Source: Micromonospora violae
Lineage (GTDB): Bacteria > Actinomycetota > Actinomycetes > Mycobacteriales > Micromonosporaceae
Length of the DNA: 64,000 bases
Assembly (NCBI RefSeq): GCF_004217135.1
Contig: NZ_SHKK01000001.1
Coordinates: 1-64,000 of the forward strand
Reading direction: 5' to 3'
The notes beneath the pieces are model-generated. The model worked only from the letters and a program-made list of their open reading frames with translations. It was not told where the DNA came from and did not search any database. This document shows, in pieces, positions 36,774-44,604 of this stretch. Position 1 is the first letter of the stretch; each line of letters starts with the position of its first letter. A program made the position numbers and the translations under genes.

Positions 36774-37244
36774 ATGATCGGTGGGGAGCACGTGGACCGG
36801 AGTGGGCGGCGCGTCACCCTTCGGCCGGTCGACGACGACAACTGGCGGGCGGTGGCCGATGTCGCCCCGCGTGACGACCAGCGCACGTTCGTGGCCGCGC
36901 TGGGCGCGCGCTACCTGTTGCTCAGCAGCCGTTCCGAGGTGTGGACCTCGTTGGCGGTCTACGCGGACGAGACCGTCGTCGGGCACGTGATGTGGGGCGT
37001 GGACGACGACGGCTCGCACTGGATCGGTGGGATGCTGATCGACGCCGCCGAGCAGAACCGTGGTGTCGGACGGGCGACGGTGCGAACTCTGGCGGCCTGG
37101 CTGTCCGCACGGGAGGGCAACCCCCCGGTCCGCCTGTCGTATCACCCGGACAACACCCAGGCCGCTGCCCTCTACACCTCCCTGGGCTTCCACCCCACCG
37201 GCGACACCGACGACGAAGAACTAATCGCCGAGCTCCACCCCTGA
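36774..37244 (+). CDS. GNAT family N-acetyltransferase
   Basis: The 156-residue protein has the GNAT fold: an N-terminal VTLRPVDDDNW strand-helix, IGGMLIDAAEQNRGVGRATVR (about 82-102) with the acetyl-CoA pyrophosphate loop, and a C-terminal NTQAAALYTSLGFHPTG. Its substrate is unknown. I use ATG 36774, fixed by the TAGCAT element; the frame is open from 36732 but the extra residues come from the palindrome. Confidence 0.88.
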   Translation: MIGGEHVDRSGRRVTLRPVDDDNWRAVADVAPRDDQRTFVAALGARYLLLSSRSEVWTSLAVYADETVVGHVMWGVDDDGSHWIGGMLIDAAEQNRGVGRATVRTLAAWLSAREGNPPVRLSYHPDNTQAAALYTSLGFHPTGDTDDEELIAELHP

Positions 37245-37273
37245 CAACCAACCCAACCCCCCCCTGACCCCGT

Positions 37274-37330
37274 TGATCATGAAGTTGTTGCCACGACACG
37301 CCGGTGGGACGGGCAACAACTCCATGATCA
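37274..37330. repeat. Dispersed palindromic element, copy 2
   Basis: The arms 37274-37292 and 37312-37330 match in 18 of 19 positions (TGATCATGAAGTTGTTGCC against its partner) around a 19-base spacer. The arms share the GATCATG-AGTTGT core with the copies at 3010 and 61587. It lies between two convergent genes and may act as their terminator. Confidence 0.8.
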
Positions 37331-37363
37331 GCTGGAGGGTGGGGGAGGGGGATCGGGACGGGG

Positions 37364-39460
37364 TCAGGGCGTGGTGGTTGTCAGGGGGCGGCGTTGGGTG
37401 GGGAGGGATAGGGGCGTGGGGAGGCCGTGGACGGTGGCTTCGCCGCTGCGGTCGACAGTGACGTTCACCGGGGTGTTGGCCACGCGCAGGCCGTTGGCCG
37501 TGACGGCACCGAGCTCGGCTCCCGCCAGGGGTGCCAGTCGGACCGTGCCGCCCGGTACGTCCGGGTAGAGCCCCGTGGCGGCCTGGAGCAGCAGCACCGC
37601 GCCCGCCGCCGCCCACGCCTGCGGTCGGCACGCGGCCGGGTACGGCACCGGCCGATTCACCAGTGCACGGTCGTCGCCGCCGTACAGCTCCGGCATCCGG
37701 TAGTCGAACGCCTCGGCCGCGCTGAGCAGCCCGTCGGCCAGGCCGAGCGCGGCCTCGCGGTGCCCGGCGCGGGCCAGCCCACCGAGCACGATCGCGGTGT
37801 CGTGGGTCCAGATCGAGCCACAGTGGTACGACAGCGGGCTGAAGCCGGCGTCGTCGCTGGACATGGTTCGTAGCCCGAACCCGGCGGCCAGGGTGTCGGT
37901 GGTGAGCAGTTGGGCGACCTGTTGCTCCTCGTCCCGGTCGAGCAGGCCGGTGCCGAGCAGGTGGCCGATGTTGCTGGTCAGCGAGTCGACCGGGCGCTTG
38001 TCGCGGTCGAGGGCGAGCGCGGGTTGCGGGCCGTGGCGGCCGTCGACCCAGAAGCTCTTCCGGAACCGGCCGACCAGCGCGGCGGCGTGTTCGCGCCAAC
38101 GGTCGGCGCCGGGGCGGCCGAAGGCGTCCAGCAGGGCGGCGCCGTTGACGGCGGCCTCGTGCGCGTACCCCTGCACCTCGGCCAGGACGATCGGCGCGGT
38201 GGCCAGGGTGCCGTCGTGGAAGCGGACGGCGTCGCCGGAGTCCTTCCAGCCCTGGTTGGAGAGCCCGTGCCCGGTGGTGTCGATGTACTCGACGAGGCCG
38301 TCACCGTCCGGGTCGGCGTGCTCGCCGAGCCAGCGCAGCGCCGCCTCCAGGTGCGGCAGCAGGGGCTCGACCTGCTCGGCGGGCATTCCCCAGCGCCACG
38401 CGTCGTGCAGCAGGTTGACCCAGAGCATGGTGGCGTCGACGGTGCCGTAGTAGGCCGGTGGAAGGCGCAGGCCGTTGTCGGGCAGGGCGAACGCGTGGCG
38501 GCGCAGCTCGTGCAGGATCTTGCCGGGGGCCTCGCCGGTGGTCGGGTCGACCCGGGTGCCCTGCCGTCGGGCGAGCACGCGCAGGGTGCCGGCGGCCAGG
38601 TCGGTGCCGAGCGGCAGCATCATCCGGGCGGCCCAGAGGCTGTCCCGGCCGAACAGGGTGAGGAACCAGGGCACCCCGGCGCCGAGGAACACGTCCCCGG
38701 GTGCGCCGGTCTCGGCCAGTCGGAGGCCGCGCAGGTCGTCCAGGCTGCGGTCGAGCAGTCGGACCAGGCGTCGGTCGTCGGCGGTCACCGTGGGGCGGGA
38801 CCATTCTGGTTCGCCGGCCGGGCTGACGACGACGGCGCGCGGGTCGTCGACGGTCACCTGCCAGCGCAGCACGGCCGCACCGCCCGGGGGCAGGTCGATG
38901 GGCCAGGCCAGCCGGGGCGCGGTGGCCCGTTCGCCGTCGGCGAGTACGTCGGCGCCCGGTGCGGTGACGGTGACGGTGATTCCGGTGGACGACCAGGTGA
39001 GCGTGCCCGGCTGGCCGGTCGTGGCCGTCAGCGCGTCGGTGGCGCCGCCGGACTTGACGACCTCGATGGGTGCCAGGTCGCAGCCGAGGTCGATGGAGAC
39101 GGTGGCCCGTACGCCGACCGTGGCGGTGGAGACGATCCGCAGTTCCTCGGTGAGGCCGTTGTGGGTGGCCCGACGGACCCGGTCGACGCGGACGGTGGGG
39201 TCGGGCGTGGGGTCACCGAGCCAGCGGGCGAGGCTCACGAAGCGCGCGCCGTGCGGGCCGTCGTCGCCGCGGGTCAGCCCTTCGAGCTCCCGTTCGTCGA
39301 CCCGCAGCTCGGCGCGGGACAGCACCCGGGCGTCGGCGTGGAAGACGCCCTGGACGCCGGTCGGGCGGATCTGCCCGGTCGCGTCCCCCAGCGCGCTGGT
39401 CGGGGCGAAGAGCACCCCGACCAACTCGTGCAGGAGGGGTTGCAGCTGGCGTTCGATCAC
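37364..39460 (-). CDS. Glycogen-debranching-type glycoside hydrolase
   Basis: The 698-residue protein has an N-terminal beta-rich domain of the glycogen-debranching N-terminal type (about 1-200) and a C-terminal six-hairpin (alpha/alpha) barrel like amylo-alpha-1,6-glucosidase (about 235-640). Seen: WFLTLFGRDSLW near 270, DATMLWV near 360, GWKDSGDAVRFHDG near 430 and PLSYHCGSIWTHDTA near 550, with the acidic residues expected in the active-site cleft. The substrate is probably an alpha-glucan or oligosaccharide. The GTG at 39460 with GGAG upstream is preferred to a TTG at 39505. It is divergent from lacI and shares its operators. Confidence 0.87.
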   Translation of the reverse strand: MIERQLQPLLHELVGVLFAPTSALGDATGQIRPTGVQGVFHADARVLSRAELRVDERELEGLTRGDDGPHGARFVSLARWLGDPTPDPTVRVDRVRRATHNGLTEELRIVSTATVGVRATVSIDLGCDLAPIEVVKSGGATDALTATTGQPGTLTWSSTGITVTVTAPGADVLADGERATAPRLAWPIDLPPGGAAVLRWQVTVDDPRAVVVSPAGEPEWSRPTVTADDRRLVRLLDRSLDDLRGLRLAETGAPGDVFLGAGVPWFLTLFGRDSLWAARMMLPLGTDLAAGTLRVLARRQGTRVDPTTGEAPGKILHELRRHAFALPDNGLRLPPAYYGTVDATMLWVNLLHDAWRWGMPAEQVEPLLPHLEAALRWLGEHADPDGDGLVEYIDTTGHGLSNQGWKDSGDAVRFHDGTLATAPIVLAEVQGYAHEAAVNGAALLDAFGRPGADRWREHAAALVGRFRKSFWVDGRHGPQPALALDRDKRPVDSLTSNIGHLLGTGLLDRDEEQQVAQLLTTDTLAAGFGLRTMSSDDAGFSPLSYHCGSIWTHDTAIVLGGLARAGHREAALGLADGLLSAAEAFDYRMPELYGGDDRALVNRPVPYPAACRPQAWAAAGAVLLLQAATGLYPDVPGGTVRLAPLAGAELGAVTANGLRVANTPVNVTVDRSGEATVHGLPTPLSLPTQRRPLTTTTP

Positions 39461-39544
39461 GGTGTGGCTCCAGATCCTCGGGGTGCGGGGCGGGCATCTT
39501 GACAACGCGCCCCCGGCGGTGCAAAGTGCGAAACATTCCAGAAA

Positions 39545-39588
39545 CTTGAACGATCCAATCCTGCCTTATCCAAATTGGATCGTTCAAG
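39545..39588. promoter_or_regulatory. Pair of inverted LacI-family operators
   Basis: CTTGAACGATCCAAT (39545-39559) and ATTGGATCGTTCAAG (39574-39588) are exact reverse complements 14 bases apart. Each contains the imperfect LacI-type palindrome TTGAACGATCCAA with a central CG. They sit between the divergent hydrolase and lacI genes, so one regulator can control both directions. Confidence 0.75.
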
Positions 39589-39605
39589 ATGGCGAGAGGG
39601 ATTAA

Positions 39606-40595
39606 GTGCCCGAAAAGGTGACCATCGCGACGGTGGCCCGGCATGCCCGAGTGAGCCGGCAGACGGTGTCCAACGTGCTCAACGCGCCGCACATCGTGCG
39701 GCAGGAGACCCGTCAGCGGGTCGAGGACGCGATCAACGCGCTCGGCTACCGAGCCAACCAGGCCGCCCGACAGATGCGCACCGGCCGGTCCCGCCTCATC
39801 GCCGCCCGGATCGACCCGACCCGCGACGGCATCAACGGCTCCGTGCTCGACCGCTTCCTGCACGGCCTCACCGAGACCGCGGACGCCGCCGGCTACCGGG
39901 TGCTGCTCTACACCGCCACCGACGACGACCGGGAGATCGCCACGTACGGTGATTTGCTCGGCACCTACGAGTTGGACGCGTTCGTGCTGGTGGGCACCAA
40001 GTACGGCGACCCGCGTACGACCTGGCTCGCCGACCGGGACGTACCGTTCGTGACCTTCGGTCGCCCCTGGGACGCGCTCGACGCGCACCCCTGGGTGGAC
40101 GTGGACGGCGCCGCCGGCACCGCCCAGGCCACCCGGCACCTGCTGGACGCCGGGCACCGGCGGATCGCGTTCATCGGCTGGCCGAACGGCTCCGGTGTCG
40201 GTGACGACCGGCGGGCCGGCTGGCGTGACGCACTGCGCGCCGCCGGCGTCGACCCGACCGGGCTGCACCGGGAGACCGAGGACGGCATCGCCGAGGGCGA
40301 ACGTCTGATGCGTGACCTGCTCGTCGCCGTGACGCCGACCGCCGTGGTCTGCGCCAGCGACTCACTCGCCCTCGGTGCCCTCCAGGCCATCCGCGGCGTC
40401 GACCCGCCCGTGTCGGTGATCGGCTTCGACGACACGCCGGTGGCCGCCGCGGTCGGGCTGACCAGCGTCAGCCAACCGCTCGGCGACGCCGCCGCCCGCT
40501 GCGTGGACCTGCTCACCGGGGTCCTCGACGGCGACCACGGCACCCCCACCCCCGTGCTGCTCCAGCCCTCGCTGGCGCTGCGGCACACCGCGTAG
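39606..40595 (+). CDS. LacI family transcriptional regulator
   Basis: The 329-residue repressor has an N-terminal helix-turn-helix with hinge (ATVARHARVSRQTVSNVLN, about 8-26) and a periplasmic-binding-protein-like effector domain (about 60-325) with GFDDTPVAA near 280. It probably responds to a sugar imported by the downstream ABC system. The GTG start has GAGAGGG 5 bases upstream, only 17 bases after the second operator. It is divergent from the debranching-type hydrolase and is followed at 24 bases by the binding-protein gene. Confidence 0.94.
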   Translation: MPEKVTIATVARHARVSRQTVSNVLNAPHIVRQETRQRVEDAINALGYRANQAARQMRTGRSRLIAARIDPTRDGINGSVLDRFLHGLTETADAAGYRVLLYTATDDDREIATYGDLLGTYELDAFVLVGTKYGDPRTTWLADRDVPFVTFGRPWDALDAHPWVDVDGAAGTAQATRHLLDAGHRRIAFIGWPNGSGVGDDRRAGWRDALRAAGVDPTGLHRETEDGIAEGERLMRDLLVAVTPTAVVCASDSLALGALQAIRGVDPPVSVIGFDDTPVAAAVGLTSVSQPLGDAAARCVDLLTGVLDGDHGTPTPVLLQPSLALRHTA

Positions 40596-40619
40596 TCACC
40601 CCCCCCACCAGGAGAAACC

Positions 40620-41870
40620 ATGGCACCTCGACCCTTCACCCGGGCAGCGGTGGCCGGCCTCACGGCCGTCGCCCTGTTCGGCTCCGCGGCCTGCGGCAGC
40701 GGCTTCGACGATTCGTCCGGCGACGCCGCCCAGTCCAGCGGCCCGGCCAGCCTGCAGATCCTGATCGGCTCGTCCGGCGAGGCCGAGACCAAGGCGGTGC
40801 AGGACGCCGCCGTGAAATGGGCCACCAGCTCCGGCAACACCGCGACGGTCACCCCGGCGCAGGACCTGACCCAGCAACTCGGCCAGAGCCTGGCCGGCGG
40901 CACCCCGCCGGACGTCTTCTACGTGGACGCCGCCCGGTTCGCCGACTACGCCAGCGTCGGCGCCCTGGAGCCGTACGGCGACAAGATCAGCAACTCGGGT
41001 GACTTCTACGAGAGCCTGCGCACCACGTTCACCTACGACGGCAAGCTCTACTGCGCACCGAAGGACTTCTCCACCCTGGCCCTGCAGATCAACACCGACC
41101 TGTGGACCAAGGCTGGGCTCACCGACGCCGACGTCCCGACGACCTGGGACCAGCTCACCGCCGTCGCCCAGAAGATCAAGGCCAAGGGGCAGGTCCCGCT
41201 GGCCCTCGGCGACACCCGGGACCGGATCGGCGCGTTCCTGGTGCAGAACGGCGGCTGGCTGGTGAGCAAGGACGGCAAGCAGCCCACGGCGGACACCCCG
41301 GAGAACCTGGCCGCCCTCCAGTACGTCAAGACGATGCTCAGCACGGGCCTGGCCAAGTACCCGAAGCAGCTCGACGCCGGCTGGTCCGGTGAGGCGTTCG
41401 GCAAGGGCAAGGCCGTGATGACCATCGAGGGCAACTGGATCAAGGGTGCCCTGCAGAACGACTTCCCGAACGTGAAGTACAAGGTCGTGGCACTGCCGGC
41501 CGGGCCGAAGGGGCAGGGCACGCTCTCCTTCACCCAGTGCTGGGGCATCGCCGCGAAGAGCAGGTACAAGGACCAGGCGATCAAGTTCGTCGAGGCGATG
41601 ACGAGCGGCGAGCAGCAGATGGCCTTCGCCACGGCGTTCGGTGTCATGCCGTCCCGCCAGTCGGTGCGTGACCAGTACACCGCGGCCTTCCCGGCGGACA
41701 AGGTGTTCATCGACGGGGCCGCGTACGCCCAGGGCCCGGTCAACGCCCCGAAGATGGACAGCGTCCTCAAGGACCTCGACACCGGTCTGCAGAGTCTGAC
41801 CAACGGCGACCCGAAGACCGTGCTGCAGAACTTCGACAAGAACGCCAAGGCGGCGCTCGGCGGCAGCTGA
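40620..41870 (+). CDS. ABC sugar transporter, solute-binding lipoprotein
   Basis: The 416-residue protein starts with a lipoprotein signal (basic RPFTRA, hydrophobic stretch, lipobox GSAAC with Cys at 24). The mature part is a type-I sugar-binding protein of the maltose/oligosaccharide cluster (SBP_bac_1): LQILIGSSGEAE, GTPPDVFYVD, TYDGKLYCAPKDFSTLALQ and later WGIAAKS. It captures the sugar outside the membrane. AGGAG precedes the ATG. It is first of a three-gene importer unit after lacI. The sugar is probably an alpha-glucoside, judging from the neighbouring debranching-type hydrolase. Confidence 0.93.
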   Translation: MAPRPFTRAAVAGLTAVALFGSAACGSGFDDSSGDAAQSSGPASLQILIGSSGEAETKAVQDAAVKWATSSGNTATVTPAQDLTQQLGQSLAGGTPPDVFYVDAARFADYASVGALEPYGDKISNSGDFYESLRTTFTYDGKLYCAPKDFSTLALQINTDLWTKAGLTDADVPTTWDQLTAVAQKIKAKGQVPLALGDTRDRIGAFLVQNGGWLVSKDGKQPTADTPENLAALQYVKTMLSTGLAKYPKQLDAGWSGEAFGKGKAVMTIEGNWIKGALQNDFPNVKYKVVALPAGPKGQGTLSFTQCWGIAAKSRYKDQAIKFVEAMTSGEQQMAFATAFGVMPSRQSVRDQYTAAFPADKVFIDGAAYAQGPVNAPKMDSVLKDLDTGLQSLTNGDPKTVLQNFDKNAKAALGGS

Positions 41871-41940
41871 GGTGTCGGCGGGGGCCCCGGCGACCACCGG
41901 GGTCCCCGCCACACGTCGGTCGCAGAGGAAGGGAGGGACG

Positions 41941-43062
41941 ATGGCAACCGACACACAGGCCGCCGTGGCGACCGCGCCCGGACCGGGCCCCCGCCGGCGC
42001 AGGGGCGGCATCCGGAGCAACGAGAACCTCGCCGGTTGGCTCTTCGTCACGCCGGTGATCGCCATTCTGGGGCTGTTCCTGCTGCTGCCGATCCTGATGG
42101 CGCTCTGGGTCAGCCTGACCGACTGGAACGGCCAGGGCAGCCCCTTCACCGGCGACGTCCCGTTCGTCGGCGCGCACAACTACACCCAGTTGTTCACCGA
42201 GGACGGGCTGGCCCGCCGCGACTTCATGACCAGCATCCGCAACAACATCTACTACGTGACGATCGTGGTGCCGACGCAGACCGTGCTCGCACTCGGCCTG
42301 GCGCTGATCGTCAACAACCGGATGCTCAAGGGCAAGAGCTTCTTCCGCAGCGCCTTCTACTTCCCCTCGGTCACCAGCTCGGTCGCGATCAGCGTGGTGT
42401 TCCTGTTCCTGTTCGCCAATTCCGGCGCCGTGAACGCGCTGCTCGGCGTCGTCGGAATCGACGGACCGGAGTGGTTCGCCGACTCCCGCGGCGTACTGCA
42501 CCTGCTGCTCGGCGTGGTCGGCGTGGACTCGCCACCGGCGGCACTGGCCGACGGCGGCCCGTTCGGGCTGACCTGGTGGGACTGGTTGGCTGGCCCGAGC
42601 GTGGCGATGATCTCGATCATCACGCTGGTCGTCTGGACCACCTCCGGCACCTTCATGCTCATGTTCCTGGCCGGGCTGCAGAACGTGCCGGTCACGCTCG
42701 ACGAGGCGAGCACCCTCGACGGCGCGTCCCGGTGGCAGCGCTTCCGGCACGTCACCCTGCCGCTGCTGCGGCCCACCACCTTCCTGGTCCTCACCCTGGG
42801 CATGATCGGCTCCTGGCAGGTCTTCGACCAGGTGTACGTGATGAGCCAGGGCGACCCGGCCAAGACCACGCTCACCCCGGCCTACCTGTCGTACCGGACC
42901 GCCTTCCGGGACTTCGACTACGGCTCCGGCGCGGCGATCTCCTTCGTGCTGTTCCTGATCATCATCGTGCTCACCGTGATCCAGCGCCGGGCGCTGGCCG
43001 AACGGGACACCGACCGGCCGCGACGCGGCTGGTGGCGTCGACGCGTACCGGAGAGGTCCTGA
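41941..43062 (+). CDS. ABC sugar transporter permease (MalF-type)
   Basis: This 373-residue, six-helix inner membrane protein begins with a basic RRRRGG tail and a first helix ending in LPILMALWVSLTDW. The cytoplasmic EAA-type loop is seen as LDEASTLDGASRWQRFRHV. An extracytoplasmic loop of about 45 residues (about 165-215) contains LLGVVGIDGPEWF and LLGVVGVDSPPA, an internal near-repeat that makes the loop longer than usual. GGAGGGACG precedes the ATG. It pairs with the next permease. Confidence 0.93.
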   Translation: MATDTQAAVATAPGPGPRRRRGGIRSNENLAGWLFVTPVIAILGLFLLLPILMALWVSLTDWNGQGSPFTGDVPFVGAHNYTQLFTEDGLARRDFMTSIRNNIYYVTIVVPTQTVLALGLALIVNNRMLKGKSFFRSAFYFPSVTSSVAISVVFLFLFANSGAVNALLGVVGIDGPEWFADSRGVLHLLLGVVGVDSPPAALADGGPFGLTWWDWLAGPSVAMISIITLVVWTTSGTFMLMFLAGLQNVPVTLDEASTLDGASRWQRFRHVTLPLLRPTTFLVLTLGMIGSWQVFDQVYVMSQGDPAKTTLTPAYLSYRTAFRDFDYGSGAAISFVLFLIIIVLTVIQRRALAERDTDRPRRGWWRRRVPERS

Positions 43063-43063
43063 G

Positions 43064-43951
43064 ATGGCCGTGCTCACCGACCGCCCGGCGGCGGCGCCCG
43101 CGCGGCGCGACGAACGCGCGGCCCGCACCCTGGCCACCCGCTTCCTGGGGTACGCCACGCTGGTCTTCTTCGGGCTGGTGTTCCTCTACCCGTTCGTCAT
43201 CCAGATCGGCAACTCGCTCAAGACCGAACCGGACGCGGCGGCGAACCCGCTGTCGCCGTTCCCGGACCCACTCACCCTGGCCGGCTTCGAACGGATCTTC
43301 GCCGGCACCAACTTTCCCCTGTGGCTGGGCAACTCGCTGCTGGTGACGGTGCTGGTCACCGTCGGTCGGGTCTTCTTCGACTCGCTCGCCGGGTACGCGC
43401 TGGCCCGCCTGCGGTTCCGGGGCCGCAGCGGCCTGTTCGCCGCCGTCATCGCGGTGATGGCGGTGCCCGGGGTGGTGCTGCTGATCCCGAAGTTCCTGGT
43501 CCTCAACCAGTTGGGCATCTACAACAGCTACGCCGGTCTGGTGGTGCCGCTGCTGGCGGACGCGGCCGGCGTGTTCATCATGAAGCAGTTCTTCGAGTCG
43601 ATCCCGGTGAGTGTCGAGGAGGCCGCCCGCATCGACGGGGCGAGCATCTTCCGCACGTTCTGGTCAGTGGTGCTGCCGATGGCGAAACCAGCGCTGATCA
43701 CCCTCACCATCCTGTCGTTCCAGGGCTCCTGGAACGAGTTCCCGCACAGCCTGGTGTCGGTGCAGGACCCGGACCTGTTCACCCTGCCACGGGGTCTGGC
43801 CGACCTGGTCAGCGGTTCACTCGGCAGCGGCACCCAGTACCCGCTCAAGCTCGGCGCCGCGCTGCTGGCCACCATCCCGGTGGCGATCATCTTCGTGGTG
43901 TTCCAGCGGTACTTCGTCCGCGACGCCAACGACGGCTCGGACAAGGGCTGA
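43064..43951 (+). CDS. ABC sugar transporter permease (MalG-type)
   Basis: The 295-residue protein has six hydrophobic segments and the MalG-type EAA loop VEEAARIDGASIFRTFWSVVLP (two halves around 184-205). It forms the channel with the upstream permease; the genes are one base apart. No ATPase gene is in this unit, so a shared ATPase of the MsiK type elsewhere in the genome probably energises it, as in Streptomyces; this is inference. A perfect hairpin follows the stop. Confidence 0.94.
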   Translation: MAVLTDRPAAAPARRDERAARTLATRFLGYATLVFFGLVFLYPFVIQIGNSLKTEPDAAANPLSPFPDPLTLAGFERIFAGTNFPLWLGNSLLVTVLVTVGRVFFDSLAGYALARLRFRGRSGLFAAVIAVMAVPGVVLLIPKFLVLNQLGIYNSYAGLVVPLLADAAGVFIMKQFFESIPVSVEEAARIDGASIFRTFWSVVLPMAKPALITLTILSFQGSWNEFPHSLVSVQDPDLFTLPRGLADLVSGSLGSGTQYPLKLGAALLATIPVAIIFVVFQRYFVRDANDGSDKG

Positions 43952-43958
43952 CCCGGGT

Positions 43959-43992
43959 CGGTGTGGCGGCCCCGACCGGGGCCGCCACACCG
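43959..43992. terminator. Terminator-like hairpin, 15-bp stem
   Basis: CGGTGTGGCGGCCCC (43959-43973) and its exact complement (43978-43992) flank GACC. It lies between the stop of the ABC importer operon and the stop of the convergent GNAT gene, two bases away. It probably works on both strands. Confidence 0.75.
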
Positions 43993-43993
43993 G

Positions 43994-44569
43994 TCACTCG
44001 ACCTTCTCGGCCGGTACCGCCACGTGCAGGCGCACCTGAGGCACCAGCATGTCGTCGACATCCAGCGCCCGGGCCGCCCCGTCGGGCTCCCACCCGGTGC
44101 TGGTGAGGAACGAGCGGGTCGCCTCGTCACCGTCGAACGCCCAGGCCACCGCCCGACTCATGCCGTCCTCCCGCCACAGGTCGACGGTGGCGGCGAGCAG
44201 CCGACTGCCGTGCCCCCGCCGACCCCAACGCGGCTCCACCAGCAGATCGGTCACCGCCGCCACGTCGGGGCCGAGCGCGTCGGCCGGCTCGCCCGGGGCG
44301 AGGGCCTCGCTGTCGGCCGGGCCGGAGGCGGCGAACCCCACCAGATACGATTGCTCGGCCTGTTCGACGGCGACCAGCACCCGGTGCGCGCCCGAGGGGG
44401 GCTCCAGCACCGCGGCGCTCCACCGCCGGGCGAGGAACGCCTCGTCCAGGTTGTCGAGCACATGCCGAGGCAGGATCCGGCGGTACGCGACCCGCCAGGT
44501 CGCGAGCTGGATGCGTGCGATCTCGCCGGCGTCCTCGGGACGCGCCGGGCGGACGTACCCGAGAGCCAT
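43994..44569 (-). CDS. GNAT family N-acetyltransferase
   Basis: The 191-residue protein has a GNAT fold: N-terminal GYVRPARPEDAGEIARI, then VTDLLVEPRWGRRGHGSRLLAATVD (two parts around 108-132) with the acetyl-CoA loop, and C-terminal DGDEATRSFLTSTGWEPDG. Substrate unknown. The ATG is 8 bases after TAGGCT on the minus strand, a probable leaderless promoter. It is divergent from the mannosyltransferase-like gene, with 35 bases between the start codons. Confidence 0.9.
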   Translation of the reverse strand: MALGYVRPARPEDAGEIARIQLATWRVAYRRILPRHVLDNLDEAFLARRWSAAVLEPPSGAHRVLVAVEQAEQSYLVGFAASGPADSEALAPGEPADALGPDVAAVTDLLVEPRWGRRGHGSRLLAATVDLWREDGMSRAVAWAFDGDEATRSFLTSTGWEPDGAARALDVDDMLVPQVRLHVAVPAEKVE

Positions 44570-44577
44570 GGGACGGA

Positions 44578-44583
44578 AGCCTA
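44578..44583 (-). promoter_or_regulatory. -10 element TAGGCT (minus strand), leaderless GNAT promoter
   Basis: TAGGCT on the minus strand is followed by 8 bases and the ATG at 44569, without a ribosome binding site. Confidence 0.5.
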
Positions 44584-44604
44584 CGCAGGGCGAGGGGGAC
44601 GACG

